Assembly (NCBI GenBank): GCA_937880335.1
Contig: CALFLJ010000190.1
Coordinates: 1 to 32,743, forward strand
Direction: 5' to 3'
DNA: 32,743 nucleotides
Source: an uncultured Succinatimonas sp.
Lineage (GTDB): Bacteria > Pseudomonadota > Gammaproteobacteria > Enterobacterales > Succinivibrionaceae
Numbering within the stretch: position 1 is the first letter of the stretch; every line of letters starts with the position of its first letter. The position numbers were made by a program, and so were the translations under genes. This document shows positions 24,617 through 32,734 of the stretch, in pieces. Below the pieces are notes generated by a model. It ran no database searches and was not told where the DNA came from. It saw only the letters and a program-made list of their open reading frames with translations.

Positions 24617-25795
24617 GTGTTCTTTAATTCATCGCCCATCTCTTTGTTTGCTATGCGTTGTAGCTTCTCTAGAGGATCACATAAATTTGCTACATTTGTG
24701 GCTTTTTTATCAATTATAGGAATCGCAATTGGAGTCGGTTCTCTTATAGTTGTAAGTTCGATTATGGGAGGATTGCAAGGAAAACTTAAAGCAGCCGTAC
24801 TTAAAACAACTGCACAAGTTATAGTTGATGCACCATTGGATAAAGCAAAAATGCTCTTGAGTTTACCTAATGTATATGCTGTAGCACCATATATTGAAGG
24901 CCAAGTCCTTTTACAATGCCAAACAGGTATTGGACTTGTCAACATTCAAGGTAACGATCTTGATAATGCAGTTTTTGCTCAAGGCTTTGACAGTCGCAAT
25001 ATAAATTTGGGATTGATTCCTTCTAAAGGTAGTTATGAACTCAACGCTCAAACTAAGATATTTACAAATTTTAATCTGCGAATAGGAGAACAGGTACGTC
25101 TGATTAGCACAAAAAATGCTCGCTATACACCTGTAGGACGTGTCCCATCTCAAAGAAAATTTGTGTTAGTTTCTTACACTCCATCTGTTGCACAAGCAGG
25201 AATTCCTGAGGCTATTGGAAATTATGACGATGTAAGGCGACTTCTGCGTTATAAAGAGGCTCCCCAAAGCCTAAGACTATGGCTAACAGACCCTTTCTTG
25301 GTGCAGGAAACTATAAATGCTATTGATAAACTTGGTTTAAATCATGAAGATTGGCGTGAAAAGCTAGGAGAATTCTTTAAAGCTGTTGCTCTTGAAAAGT
25401 TGTCGATGAGTGTCATGCTTACATTAATTATTATGGTCGCGGCTTTTAATATATTATCAGCATTAACCATGACTGTAGGCGCTCGTTTAAATGATATTGC
25501 TGTGCTAAAAACACTTGGTCTAAGATCATCGCAAATATTAAAGATTTTTGTAACTATAGGAACTAGTTATGGTTTTTTAGGTTCATTCATAGGAACTGTA
25601 TTAGGCATTCCTGCTACATTCTTAATAGCAAAAATTATGAGCAATTCAATGGGTACCCCACTACCTGTAAATATTAATATTTTAAGTATTCTTACTATAT
25701 TTTTAGGCTCACTTTTCTTAACTCTTATCTGTACACTCTACCCTGCTTTAAAGGCAGCTAAAACAGATCCTGTTTTGCACTTAGCTAGAGGTTAA
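24617..25795 (+). CDS. lolC: Lipoprotein-releasing ABC transporter permease LolC/E
   Basis: This is one of two paralogous inner-membrane permeases that, with LolD, pull outer-membrane lipoproteins from the inner membrane and pass them to LolA. It has 392 residues from a GTG at 24617, chosen because GGGA lies 9 bases upstream; an in-frame TTG at 24602 has no ribosome site. Architecture: one N-terminal helix (FVAFLSIIGIAIGVGSLIVVSSIMGGL), a periplasmic domain of about 200 residues (PVGRVPSQRKFVLVS is family-typical), then three C-terminal helices (SVMLTLIIMVAAFNILSALTM and on). It ends TDPVLHLARG and overlaps lolD by one base (TAATG). Assignment as C rather than E follows gene order. Confidence 0.93.
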   Translation: MFFNSSPISLFAMRCSFSRGSHKFATFVAFLSIIGIAIGVGSLIVVSSIMGGLQGKLKAAVLKTTAQVIVDAPLDKAKMLLSLPNVYAVAPYIEGQVLLQCQTGIGLVNIQGNDLDNAVFAQGFDSRNINLGLIPSKGSYELNAQTKIFTNFNLRIGEQVRLISTKNARYTPVGRVPSQRKFVLVSYTPSVAQAGIPEAIGNYDDVRRLLRYKEAPQSLRLWLTDPFLVQETINAIDKLGLNHEDWREKLGEFFKAVALEKLSMSVMLTLIIMVAAFNILSALTMTVGARLNDIAVLKTLGLRSSQILKIFVTIGTSYGFLGSFIGTVLGIPATFLIAKIMSNSMGTPLPVNINILSILTIFLGSLFLTLICTLYPALKAAKTDPVLHLARG

Positions 25796-26478
25796 TGCCC
25801 ATGAATGATATTCTTCTTACCGCTCGTAACGTCAGTCGTACCTATACTGAGGGAAAAGTAAAAACTGAAGTTTTACGTAATATTAACTTAGATATATATG
25901 CTGATGAAATAACAGCAATTATAGGCAAATCAGGATCAGGTAAAAGTACTCTTTTACATATTCTAGGGACTCTGGATTCCCAATCACAAGGCGAGATTAA
26001 ATTTAAAGGAGTAGATCTTAATAAATTGTCAAGTTCACAAAAAGCTGATTTTAGAAATCAAAGTTTAGGATTTGTTTATCAATTCCATCATCTTTTAGGT
26101 GACTTTACAGCATGTGAAAATGTCATGATGCCTCTTATTATAGGAAAATGCCCATACAATAAAGCAAAAAAAAGAGCACAAGAATATATTGAAAAAGTAG
26201 GGCTCTCCCATCGCTTAAATTATAAGCCTTCAGAAATGTCTGGTGGTGAGAGACAACGTGTGGCTATTGCCAGGGCTCTAGTAAATCACCCAAAACTTAT
26301 ATTAGCAGACGAACCTACAGGCAATCTTGATGCAGTCAATGCAAAAACAGTATTTGACCTATTTAAAAATCTTGTTAATGAGGAACATACAGCAGTAGTC
26401 ATGGTCACGCATGATCAAAGTTTAGCTTCAATGTGTGATCGTATTTACACTATCAAGGATGGGTGCATAAATGCCTAA
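25795..26478 (+). CDS. lolD: Lipoprotein-releasing ABC transporter ATPase LolD
   Basis: This is the cytoplasmic ATPase of LolCDE, 227 residues. Walker A GKSGSGKST, signature MSGGERQRVAIARAL, Walker B LILADEPTGNLD and the H-loop VVMVTHDQ are all present; the LolD-typical FVYQFHHLLGDFTACENVMMPL also appears. The ATG at 25795 overlaps the lolC stop, but the ATG two codons later (25801) has the better distance (9) from AGAGG, so either could be used. Its 3' end overlaps lolE by 8 bp. Confidence 0.97.
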   Translation: MPMNDILLTARNVSRTYTEGKVKTEVLRNINLDIYADEITAIIGKSGSGKSTLLHILGTLDSQSQGEIKFKGVDLNKLSSSQKADFRNQSLGFVYQFHHLLGDFTACENVMMPLIIGKCPYNKAKKRAQEYIEKVGLSHRLNYKPSEMSGGERQRVAIARALVNHPKLILADEPTGNLDAVNAKTVFDLFKNLVNEEHTAVVMVTHDQSLASMCDRIYTIKDGCINA

Positions 26479-27718
26479 AAATTTTCTCATCCCCAATTTA
26501 GCTTTACGTTTTTTAAAATCAAAACGCTATGGTGCTTTAGCTCATTTTATGCAACTTGCCTCAACTTGTGGCATTGCAGCTGGAGTATGTGCACTAATTA
26601 TTGGTCTTTCAGCTATGAACGGTTTTGAAAAAGAGCTTCATAATCGTGTCTTATCTTTAATACCTGCAGCAACAATAGAAGCTGAGAGTGGAGGTTTTAC
26701 ACAACTTAATGAGTGCATCAAAAGTTTAAATGCAACTGATGGCATTGAAGCATGTGCACCTACAGTAACTTTAGAAGGAGTCTTTAGTGCGCAAAATGAT
26801 TTTGCCCCTGCAGCTCTCATCGGAATAGATCCTGTATTGGAACTTAAAGTTGTCGATATTCAGCGTTTTATGAATGTAAAGGTAGAAATATTAAATGATT
26901 TAAAAACAGAAAACCCAATCATATTAGGGGCAGGAATTTTAAAAAAGCTAAAACTTAAAATTGGAGATAAGGTAGATCTAATAACAATCGACAAAAGTAG
27001 CCAGGAAAATCCTTTAAGTACCCCAGCTCAAGCCAGTTTTACCATTGTAGGTATGTTTAAAACAGGTGGTCAAATTGATGGTACATTAGCATTTACTAAA
27101 TTATCAATAGCAGAGAATATAGCATCTTTAAATGCACCAAACAGCATACATGTAAAAGTAAAGAACATGCTTGATGTAGATAATCCAATATCTCGTGCTG
27201 TTATAAATCTGCCGCAAAGAGTAGAAGTTACAACTTGGATGCAAAGCCAGGGAAAACTATACAACGATATAAACCTTATTCGAAACATCATGTATTTGGC
27301 TATGATTTTAGTAATGGGGGTTGCTTGCTTTAATATTATTGCAAACCTTGTCATGTCTGTATCAGAAAAAAGCCATGAAATTGCGATTATGCTTACTATG
27401 GGTATGAGAAGAAATCAAATTGTTGGTATATTCACCTTGATGGGAATTTTCTCAGGAATAAGAGGAACTTTTATTGGTATTACAATTGGATGTATTATCT
27501 CTTCGCTTTTAAGTCCTATAACACAAAATTTTGAAAAATTTTTCGGATTTACCTTACTTAATGAGGAGATATACTTTATAAACTTTATCCCTTCAATGCT
27601 TTCTTTTACAGATGTTTTATTAGTATCATTTTGTGCCATTTTTATGAGTGCACTTGCATCTATCTACCCGGCCATGAAAGCATCAAAAATTGATCCAGCA
27701 AATGAGTTAACAATTTAA
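26471..27718 (+). CDS. lolE: Lipoprotein-releasing ABC transporter permease LolE/C
   Basis: This is the second Lol permease, 415 residues, paralogous to lolC with the same plan: an N-terminal helix (MQLASTCGIAAGVCALIIGLSAMNGFEKEL), a periplasmic domain, and three C-terminal helices starting NIMYLAMILVMGVACFNIIANLVMSV, with EKSHEIAIMLTMGMRRNQI as the coupling loop. It overlaps lolD by 8 bp, with GGATGGGTG upstream of the ATG inside lolD. Its NGFEKELHNRVLSLIPAA stretch resembles the N terminus of E. coli LolC, so the C and E labels of the two permeases could be swapped. Confidence 0.92.
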   Translation: MPKNFLIPNLALRFLKSKRYGALAHFMQLASTCGIAAGVCALIIGLSAMNGFEKELHNRVLSLIPAATIEAESGGFTQLNECIKSLNATDGIEACAPTVTLEGVFSAQNDFAPAALIGIDPVLELKVVDIQRFMNVKVEILNDLKTENPIILGAGILKKLKLKIGDKVDLITIDKSSQENPLSTPAQASFTIVGMFKTGGQIDGTLAFTKLSIAENIASLNAPNSIHVKVKNMLDVDNPISRAVINLPQRVEVTTWMQSQGKLYNDINLIRNIMYLAMILVMGVACFNIIANLVMSVSEKSHEIAIMLTMGMRRNQIVGIFTLMGIFSGIRGTFIGITIGCIISSLLSPITQNFEKFFGFTLLNEEIYFINFIPSMLSFTDVLLVSFCAIFMSALASIYPAMKASKIDPANELTI

Positions 27719-27794
27719 CTTAAAATCAAGTCTCACAAACTATATTTGCTATATCAAATATTGAAATATAAAACCTACAGAATAACCTTGTTCT

Positions 27795-27839
27795 AGCAAG
27801 GCTTAATAGAAAAATGGATTTTTTCCATTAAGCCTTGCT
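27795..27839. repeat. 45-nt near-perfect stem-loop after lolE
   Basis: A 13-bp arm AGCAAGGCTTAAT pairs with ATTAAGCCTTGCT (27827-27839); after one A/C mismatch the stem continues 6 bp (GAAAAA / TTTTTC) to a 5-nt loop. CAAGG of the left arm can instead pair with CCTTG at 27786-27790. There is no T run after it, so it is not a standard terminator, although it may end or protect the lolCDE transcript. Confidence 0.7.
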
Positions 27840-28117
27840 CCAAAGTATCCTATATATAAAATTATTATTTTCTTCAAATTAAATATCTTAAATTGCTTAA
27901 CTGCACACAAAAATATACAAAAAACAAAAGAAAATATTTACAAATCTTATTTAAACTTACTAAAGTAAATATACAAGTTATGTTGCAAAAGTCCTAAAAC
28001 AAGGAAATTATCCGCACTATCCCCTTTACTAGTAACAGGATAGCCCATTCACAAAATAAAAGCTAAATAAAACAAAAAGTTAATTGTTAAAATATTACCT
28101 TATTTATAACACTAAAA

Positions 28118-28154
28118 AGGAGGAAGGCTTTTCTCTTAATTTAAGATAACGCCT
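28118..28154 (+). promoter_or_regulatory. Distant Shine-Dalgarno with bridging hairpin upstream of yajL
   Basis: A strong AGGAGG (28118-28123) is 38 nt before the yajL ATG, which has no closer ribosome site. Between them, AGGC (28125-28128) pairs with GCCT (28151-28154) and TCTTAA pairs with TTAAGA inside. Folding would leave 8 nt between AGGAGG and the ATG. Confidence 0.45.
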
Positions 28155-28161
28155 AAATTTT

Positions 28162-28722
28162 ATGAAAACAGCTTTAATAATTTATGCAGATGGATCAGAG
28201 GATCTAGAGGTTACAGCCGCAGCCGATGTTCTAACTCGCGGCGGCGTTAATGTTGTTCGAGCTACATTAAATAATGACGATAAAAATACAGATTTATCTT
28301 ACCTAGCTCATGGCACTGTAGTTAAAACAGATGGAAACCTTAGTAAATTTTTAGATAAAACTTTTGATGTTATAGTAATTCCTGGAGGACTTCCAGGATC
28401 TATAAATTGCGCTGAAAATAATGATCTTATTTCGATGCTAAAAGAACAAAAAAAATCTCAACGACTAATTGCCGCTATATGTGCCGCACCAGGCTTTGTT
28501 CTTTATGATAAAGGCATTATAAGTGATACAAAAGCAACCTGTTACCCAGGATGTGAAAAAGGCTTAAATAGCACTAGTGCCCCTGTTGAAGTTTCAGAAG
28601 ATGGGAAAATAATTACTGCAAAAGGCCCTGCATTTGCTATTTTATTCGGTCTTAAAATATTAGAGCTATTAGAATCAAAAAATCTTGCTGATAAGATAGC
28701 TAAAGGCATGCTTGTTATTTAA
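28162..28722 (+). CDS. yajL: DJ-1/PfpI family protein, YajL-like
   Basis: The product has 186 residues and belongs to the DJ-1/ThiJ/PfpI superfamily. E. coli YajL is a stress-related protein of 196 residues proposed to act in protection or deglycation of proteins, a role still debated. Seen here: GSEDLEVTAAADVL with the conserved acidic residue, DVIVIPGGLPG, and the nucleophile elbow AAICAAPGFVL with C107. The end KGPAFAILFGLKILELL matches the family. The ATG is the only sensible start, but the nearest strong ribosome site is 38 nt away across a hairpin. It is convergent with the transposase-like gene and shares a terminator with it. Confidence 0.9.
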   Translation: MKTALIIYADGSEDLEVTAAADVLTRGGVNVVRATLNNDDKNTDLSYLAHGTVVKTDGNLSKFLDKTFDVIVIPGGLPGSINCAENNDLISMLKEQKKSQRLIAAICAAPGFVLYDKGIISDTKATCYPGCEKGLNSTSAPVEVSEDGKIITAKGPAFAILFGLKILELLESKNLADKIAKGMLVI

Positions 28723-28738
28723 AAGGAAGAAAACTTTT

Positions 28739-28769
28739 AAAAGCCCTTGCATAATTGTAATGGGCTTTT
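28739..28769. terminator. Bidirectional terminator between yajL and the transposase-like gene
   Basis: AAAAGCCC (28739-28746) pairs with GGGCTTTT (28762-28769), with further pairing inside (TTGCA / TGTAA, one wobble). A/T runs on both sides suit stopping both convergent genes. Confidence 0.85.
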
Positions 28770-29889
28770 ATGAACATAGTTTTTTTATAGACAGCAAATC
28801 ATCTTCCCATCTCTTTACAACCTTACACAAATTCAACTCCTCTACAAAATCATCAATCTTCTTCTCTAAATCTGTATAGTCCAAAGCCATAAGACCATTT
28901 AGTTTAATACGAATAAGTTTTGAGTAAAAAGTATCAAATAAATTTAAATAAAAAGCCGGTTCAAAATTGAATTGCAATTTAATATTTAGATCATTATCTA
29001 AAATAAAATCTCTTGTTTCCTTAGACGTATGATACTTATGTTTATCTAAAATTAATTTTATCTGACTTGCTTCTTGATATTTATCTCTTAACGTCAGTAA
29101 AAATTTATAAAAATCTTCCTTAATATGAGAAAAGCGATTAAGAACTATTACCTCGCCTGTAAGCAAATTTATGCCTGACATAAAAGAAAAAATTGAGTTT
29201 GATATGCTAGGAGTATAAGATCCTTGTGTGTTATAAAACGACTTGTTATCTTTTACCATAGATATATTTGACTTATCATCATAAGCGATAACCAAACTGC
29301 TTTTATTGTTTAATAGGTCTTGTTTTATAGTCAGAAAAAATTCTAATCGCTTATATAAAATTGGAACTATTTTAAGCTTATTTGTTTTTTTTAAATTTAA
29401 ATCCTCAACATAAAGTTTTAGTTCTGTTTTTTTTAATAAGCTATAAATTTGCTCAGCTTTTATATTGCAAAGTTCAGACAATCCCCTCTTTTTACATGAT
29501 TTAGATATGTATAACGCAAGATCATCTAATGTCCAAAGATTTTTATCAGGCCCTCCTTCAACGTTATATGGAATTTGACAGGCTATTTGTCTTACATAGC
29601 TTTTCCCATTTTCAGAAAAAATATTAGGTCTTCCTGATCTTGACCTGTCATAAATAGCGCCTTCAAGACCTAATTCTAAAAATTTATGAAGGAGCCTATA
29701 AACTAATACCTTTGTTGTATTACAATTTTTTGCAACATCTAAAATACTATCCCCCTTATGTAGGGACAAAATAATATTTACTCTCTTTAAAATCCGCTCA
29801 TTAGTTTCTTTTAGAAGTAAACTTTTAAGAAAGTTAAGATCATTTTCTTTTAACGATAAAGCAGCATTAGTTAAATAATTATGTCGCAT
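28768..29889 (-). CDS. IS630-like transposase-related protein with altered catalytic triad
   Basis: The product has 373 residues. The N-terminal 110 residues form a helix-turn-helix pair of the IS630/Tc1 type (ILDVAKNCNTTKVLVYRLLHKFLELGLEGAIYDRSRSGRP), followed by a second DNA-binding part (LWTLDDLALYISK) and a DDE_3-like RNase H fold. Catalytic positions: D204 (IAYDDKSN), D282 (LILDKHKYHTS), and at the third position D319 (LNLFDTF) where IS630 proteins normally have the Glu of NPIE. The hallmark PPYSPELNPIE is replaced by FNFEPAFYLNLFD. I found no terminal inverted repeats on either side. It could be a decayed single copy or a domesticated DNA-binding protein. The ribosome site is weak. Confidence 0.8.
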   Translation of the reverse strand: MRHNYLTNAALSLKENDLNFLKSLLLKETNERILKRVNIILSLHKGDSILDVAKNCNTTKVLVYRLLHKFLELGLEGAIYDRSRSGRPNIFSENGKSYVRQIACQIPYNVEGGPDKNLWTLDDLALYISKSCKKRGLSELCNIKAEQIYSLLKKTELKLYVEDLNLKKTNKLKIVPILYKRLEFFLTIKQDLLNNKSSLVIAYDDKSNISMVKDNKSFYNTQGSYTPSISNSIFSFMSGINLLTGEVIVLNRFSHIKEDFYKFLLTLRDKYQEASQIKLILDKHKYHTSKETRDFILDNDLNIKLQFNFEPAFYLNLFDTFYSKLIRIKLNGLMALDYTDLEKKIDDFVEELNLCKVVKRWEDDLLSIKKLCS

Positions 29890-30423
29890 GATAAAACCAA
29901 AGTGACTGTAAATTACAAAAATAAAAAATAACTATTATTAAATTTAATTAAATCCATTGTCGAAAAATTTCTGTTATGCATGATTTACAATTTAAAAAAG
30001 TCTACTCAAGTAACATACGTATTTATTTAGAATTATGCTTTAAATTCACACTAATTCAAAATCTTATTTAATCTTTTATTTACCTAATTTTTTTATAAAT
30101 ATTTCATTTTAGGCTTTAAACTTACATATAAAGTTAAATGTTTGAAAAATACATCTATATCTTCACTTTATTTCAATATAAAAAAAATAAAAGTAACAAA
30201 ATAATCTAAAGAAACAAGCTAACAATTCTAATCAGCAAAATAACCTTCTCTTTAATTTTAAAGATTTTTTCTATTTATTTCAAAATGTTAATAACAAAGT
30301 CTTGTATAAAATTTATTTTTAAAGTTACGAAACTTTTTAAAAATAAATTTATATATATACTTCAAGTAATTAGTATTACAAGTTTTAAAATTTTCGAAAA
30401 TTAATAAGTTAATTTAATTTTGA
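29890..30423. other. AT-rich intergenic region between the transposase-like gene and yjhC
   Basis: No gene is seen in about 530 bp of strongly AT-biased sequence. The only clear structure is an all-AT stem-loop at 30309-30350: an 18-nt arm, ACGA loop and 20-nt arm, differing by a 2-nt bulge. No tRNA, terminal repeat or attachment site was recognised. Confidence 0.5.
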
Positions 30424-30439
30424 TGTGATACAACTCACA
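30424..30439. promoter_or_regulatory. CRP (cAMP receptor protein) binding site
   Basis: TGTGA-N6-TCACA is a perfect match to both CRP half-sites. It is centred about 57 bp before the inferred transcription start of the downstream pair. A weaker second site (CGTGA-N6-TCAAA, 30457-30472) overlaps the promoter spacer. Confidence 0.85.
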
Positions 30440-30452
30440 TTTTAATATAAGT

Positions 30453-30481
30453 TTGACGTGATCTTGATCAAAATTTAAAAC
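30453..30481 (+). promoter_or_regulatory. Promoter of the yjhC-yjhB-like pair
   Basis: TTGACG (30453-30458) is followed after 17 bp by TAAAAC (30476-30481). The weak -10 and the adjacent CRP site suit an activator-dependent promoter; the leader would be about 50 nt. Confidence 0.6.
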
Positions 30482-30538
30482 AAGTCAAATCACTATTATA
30501 AAACTCAAATAAAACATCATCTTGGAGGATATTTGGAA

Positions 30539-31642
30539 ATGATAAATTATGGTGTAGTTGGTGTTGGTTACTTTGGAGCAGATTTGGCTCGAATTATGTC
30601 TTCTTTTGATGGGGCAAAAATCACTTGTGTTTATGACCCTGATAATGGAGAAACTATTGCTCAAGAATTAGCTTGCGATGCATGCAAAAGTCTTGATGAT
30701 CTTGTTTCAAGAGATGACGTTGACTGTGTAATTGTTGCAACCCCTAACTACTTGCATAAAGAGCCAGTTTTAAAGGCTGCAGCTCACAAAAAACATGTTT
30801 TCTGCGAAAAACCAATTGCTTTAAAGTACCAGGATTGTGTTGATATGGTCGAAGCTTGTAAAGCAAATGGCGTAAGATTTTTTGCAGGTCACATTATGAA
30901 CTTCTTTAACGGTGTACATCAGGCAAAAGAGTACATTAAAGAAGGTAAGATTGGAGATATCTTATTTATACACACTGCCAGAAATGGTTGGGAAGAAGAA
31001 CAACCATCTATCTCTTGGAAAAAAATTAGAGAAAAATCAGGAGGTCACTTATACCACCACATACATGAATTAGACTGTGTGCAATTCCTCATGGACGATA
31101 TTCCTGAGACTGTATCTATGGTAGGAGGCAACGTAGCTCATAAAGGTGAGAACTTTGGAGATGAGGACGACATGTTATTGCTCCATATGCAATTCCCTAA
31201 TAACCGTTTTGCATTATGCGAGTGGGGCTCAGCATTCCACTGGGGCGAGCACTATGTTTTAGGACAGGGTACAAAGGGGGCAATTAAAATAGACATGTTC
31301 CACTGTGGAGGAACATTAAGAGTAGATGGTGTTGATACTCACTTCAACGTCCATGAAAGTCAAGAAGAGGATGATGATCGCACTCGTATCTATACAAGTA
31401 CTGAAATGGATGGAGCTATTCAGTATGGTCACCCAGGCAAGAGAACTCCTTTATGGCTTAACTCTGTTATGAGAAAGGAAATGAAATATCTTCATGACAT
31501 TATGAATGGTATGCAACCATCTGAGGAGTTTATAAAACTATTAACAGGTGAGGCTGCTCGTAATGCTATCGCAACTGCCGATGCACTAACCTTGTCTTTA
31601 AAAGAAAATCGTCGCGTAAATTTAAACGAGATAATTCACTAA
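30539..31642 (+). CDS. yjhC: Gfo/Idh/MocA-family oxidoreductase, YjhC-like
   Basis: This is an NAD(P)-dependent sugar-type oxidoreductase, 367 residues from the ATG at 30539 (MINYGVVGVGYFGADLARIM). An in-frame TTG two codons upstream lies too close to GGAGG. The Rossmann motif GVGYFG, the CEKPIAL motif and GGHLYHHIHELDCVQFL (conserved His/Asp region) are clear. The wording matches my memory of E. coli YjhC nearly throughout (ATPNYLHKEPV, GHIMNFFNGV, YGHPGKRTPLW). YjhC acts in use of 2,7-anhydro-N-acetylneuraminate, so a sialic-acid-derivative substrate is likely but inferred. The next gene is a YjhB-like transporter, the same pair as in E. coli. CRP control is indicated upstream. Confidence 0.92.
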   Translation: MINYGVVGVGYFGADLARIMSSFDGAKITCVYDPDNGETIAQELACDACKSLDDLVSRDDVDCVIVATPNYLHKEPVLKAAAHKKHVFCEKPIALKYQDCVDMVEACKANGVRFFAGHIMNFFNGVHQAKEYIKEGKIGDILFIHTARNGWEEEQPSISWKKIREKSGGHLYHHIHELDCVQFLMDDIPETVSMVGGNVAHKGENFGDEDDMLLLHMQFPNNRFALCEWGSAFHWGEHYVLGQGTKGAIKIDMFHCGGTLRVDGVDTHFNVHESQEEDDDRTRIYTSTEMDGAIQYGHPGKRTPLWLNSVMRKEMKYLHDIMNGMQPSEEFIKLLTGEAARNAIATADALTLSLKENRRVNLNEIIH

Positions 31643-31648
31643 AAAAAT

Positions 31649-31682
31649 AAAGCCTTAACTAATTGCAATAGGTTAAGGCTTT
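31649..31682 (+). terminator. Stem-loop between yjhC and yjhB (weak terminator or spacer hairpin)
   Basis: AAAGCCTTAAC pairs with GTTAAGGCTTT across a 12-nt loop. Only three T follow, then the yjhB ribosome site begins at once, so it may lower or separate transporter expression rather than end the transcript. Confidence 0.6.
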
Positions 31683-31696
31683 GAGGATATTTGGAT

Positions 31697-32734
31697 ATGA
31701 GTAGTATAAAACCTCTTCCTTGGTATATGCAAGTAAGCCCAATACAAAAAAAGGCTCTTTTTTCCGCATGGCTAGGTTATGTATTTGATGGCTTTGACTT
31801 TATGTTAATTACATATATCTTGGTATCGATTCAACAAGATTTACAATTAACAAATGTCGAAACGTCATCTCTGTTTATGGCTGCATTCGTTGCCCGTCCT
31901 ATAGGTGGAGCTTTATTTGGAGCTCTTTGCGATAGATTCGGAAGAAAGCCTATTATGATGGCGGCAATCTTGACCTATTCTGTAGGAACAGCATTGTGCG
32001 GATTTTCCGTAAACTTTGCTTCATTATTTATATTTAGACTAATCGTAGGCATCGGTATGGCAGGAGAGTATGCTTGCTCTGCACCTTACGCTGTAGAAAG
32101 TTGGCCTAAACATTTAAGAGGTATTGCAGGTGCAATATTAGTTTCTGGATTCTCTGTAGGTAATATTGCTGCATCTCAGCTTATGCCAATTATCGCAGAG
32201 GCTCACAGTTGGCGCGTTGCTTTCTTCATAGGTATAATTCCGGCCCTTATTGTACTTTTTATTAGACGCCATGCCCCTGAATCTGAAGAATGGAAAGAAG
32301 CAGCCCAAAGCAGGAAAATCAGCAGTTTTTCTCTTTTAAATTTATTTAAAGGCGGTCAATTACCTGTAACCTTAATTGCCTATGTTGTTCTGTTTGGCAT
32401 TTTCTCAGCCAACTGGCCAATTCCAGGCCTTATGCCTAAATATTTATCTGAAAACGGATATGCAAGCTCTGTTTCAAATATCATGAGTATTGGTGCATTA
32501 GGCATCATGTTAGGAGTTTTACTCTCAGGTTATCTTGCAGATAAATTCGGCACAGTTAAAGTATTAGTAGGTGGATTATCTATTTCATTACTCATGATCT
32601 ACCCTACCTTCTTAATTGGGCCTGGTCATGAAGTATTAACAGGCGCAATGTTATTCTTACTTCTTGCAACAAATTTAGGAGTAGGTGGATTAATTAAAAC
32701 TTTCACAAATCGCCGTACTAAGGTTCAGTTATAA
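31697..32734 (+). CDS. yjhB: MFS transporter, YjhB-like (sialate-type symporter), C-terminally shortened
   Basis: This is a major facilitator importer of the YjhB/NanT-like sialate:H+ symporter group. The frame begins at the ATG at 31697 (MSSIKPLPWYMQVSPIQKKALFSAWLGYVFDGFDFML) and has 345 residues; the family is about 405-430. Family motifs: the loop 2-3 DRFGRKPIMM, GIGMAGEYACSAPYAVESWPK, and LVSGFSVGNI. The match holds to TNLGVGGLI and then breaks: the last 12 residues (KTFTNRRTKVQL) do not resemble the expected PKF..DYFP...RGLGTG segment, and the stop falls 9 bases before the window end. About two transmembrane helices are lost. A frameshift, an insertion, or an assembly edge could explain this. 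It is likely co-regulated with yjhC. Confidence 0.85.
   Translation: MSSIKPLPWYMQVSPIQKKALFSAWLGYVFDGFDFMLITYILVSIQQDLQLTNVETSSLFMAAFVARPIGGALFGALCDRFGRKPIMMAAILTYSVGTALCGFSVNFASLFIFRLIVGIGMAGEYACSAPYAVESWPKHLRGIAGAILVSGFSVGNIAASQLMPIIAEAHSWRVAFFIGIIPALIVLFIRRHAPESEEWKEAAQSRKISSFSLLNLFKGGQLPVTLIAYVVLFGIFSANWPIPGLMPKYLSENGYASSVSNIMSIGALGIMLGVLLSGYLADKFGTVKVLVGGLSISLLMIYPTFLIGPGHEVLTGAMLFLLLATNLGVGGLIKTFTNRRTKVQL

Larger units (their letters stand above)
27719..28161. other. 443-bp intergenic region between lolE and yajL
   Basis: No gene is seen. It contains a long stem-loop (27795-27839) with an overlapping alternative hairpin, a smaller stem CTATCC / GGATAG (28018-28043) enclosing the palindrome TTACTAGTAA, and the unusual yajL ribosome site (28118-28154). 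The remainder is AT-rich. Confidence 0.5.

Noticed and set aside
28700..29990. Terminal inverted repeats for an IS630 element
   Set aside because: No matching ends were found by eye in about 100 bp on either side of the transposase-like gene; the hairpin at 28739-28769 is better explained as a shared terminator.
29890..30423. Possible tRNA, attachment site or CRISPR array in the long AT-rich spacer
   Set aside because: No cloverleaf-like GC arms, no regularly spaced direct repeats, and no repeated short sequence suitable as an attachment site.
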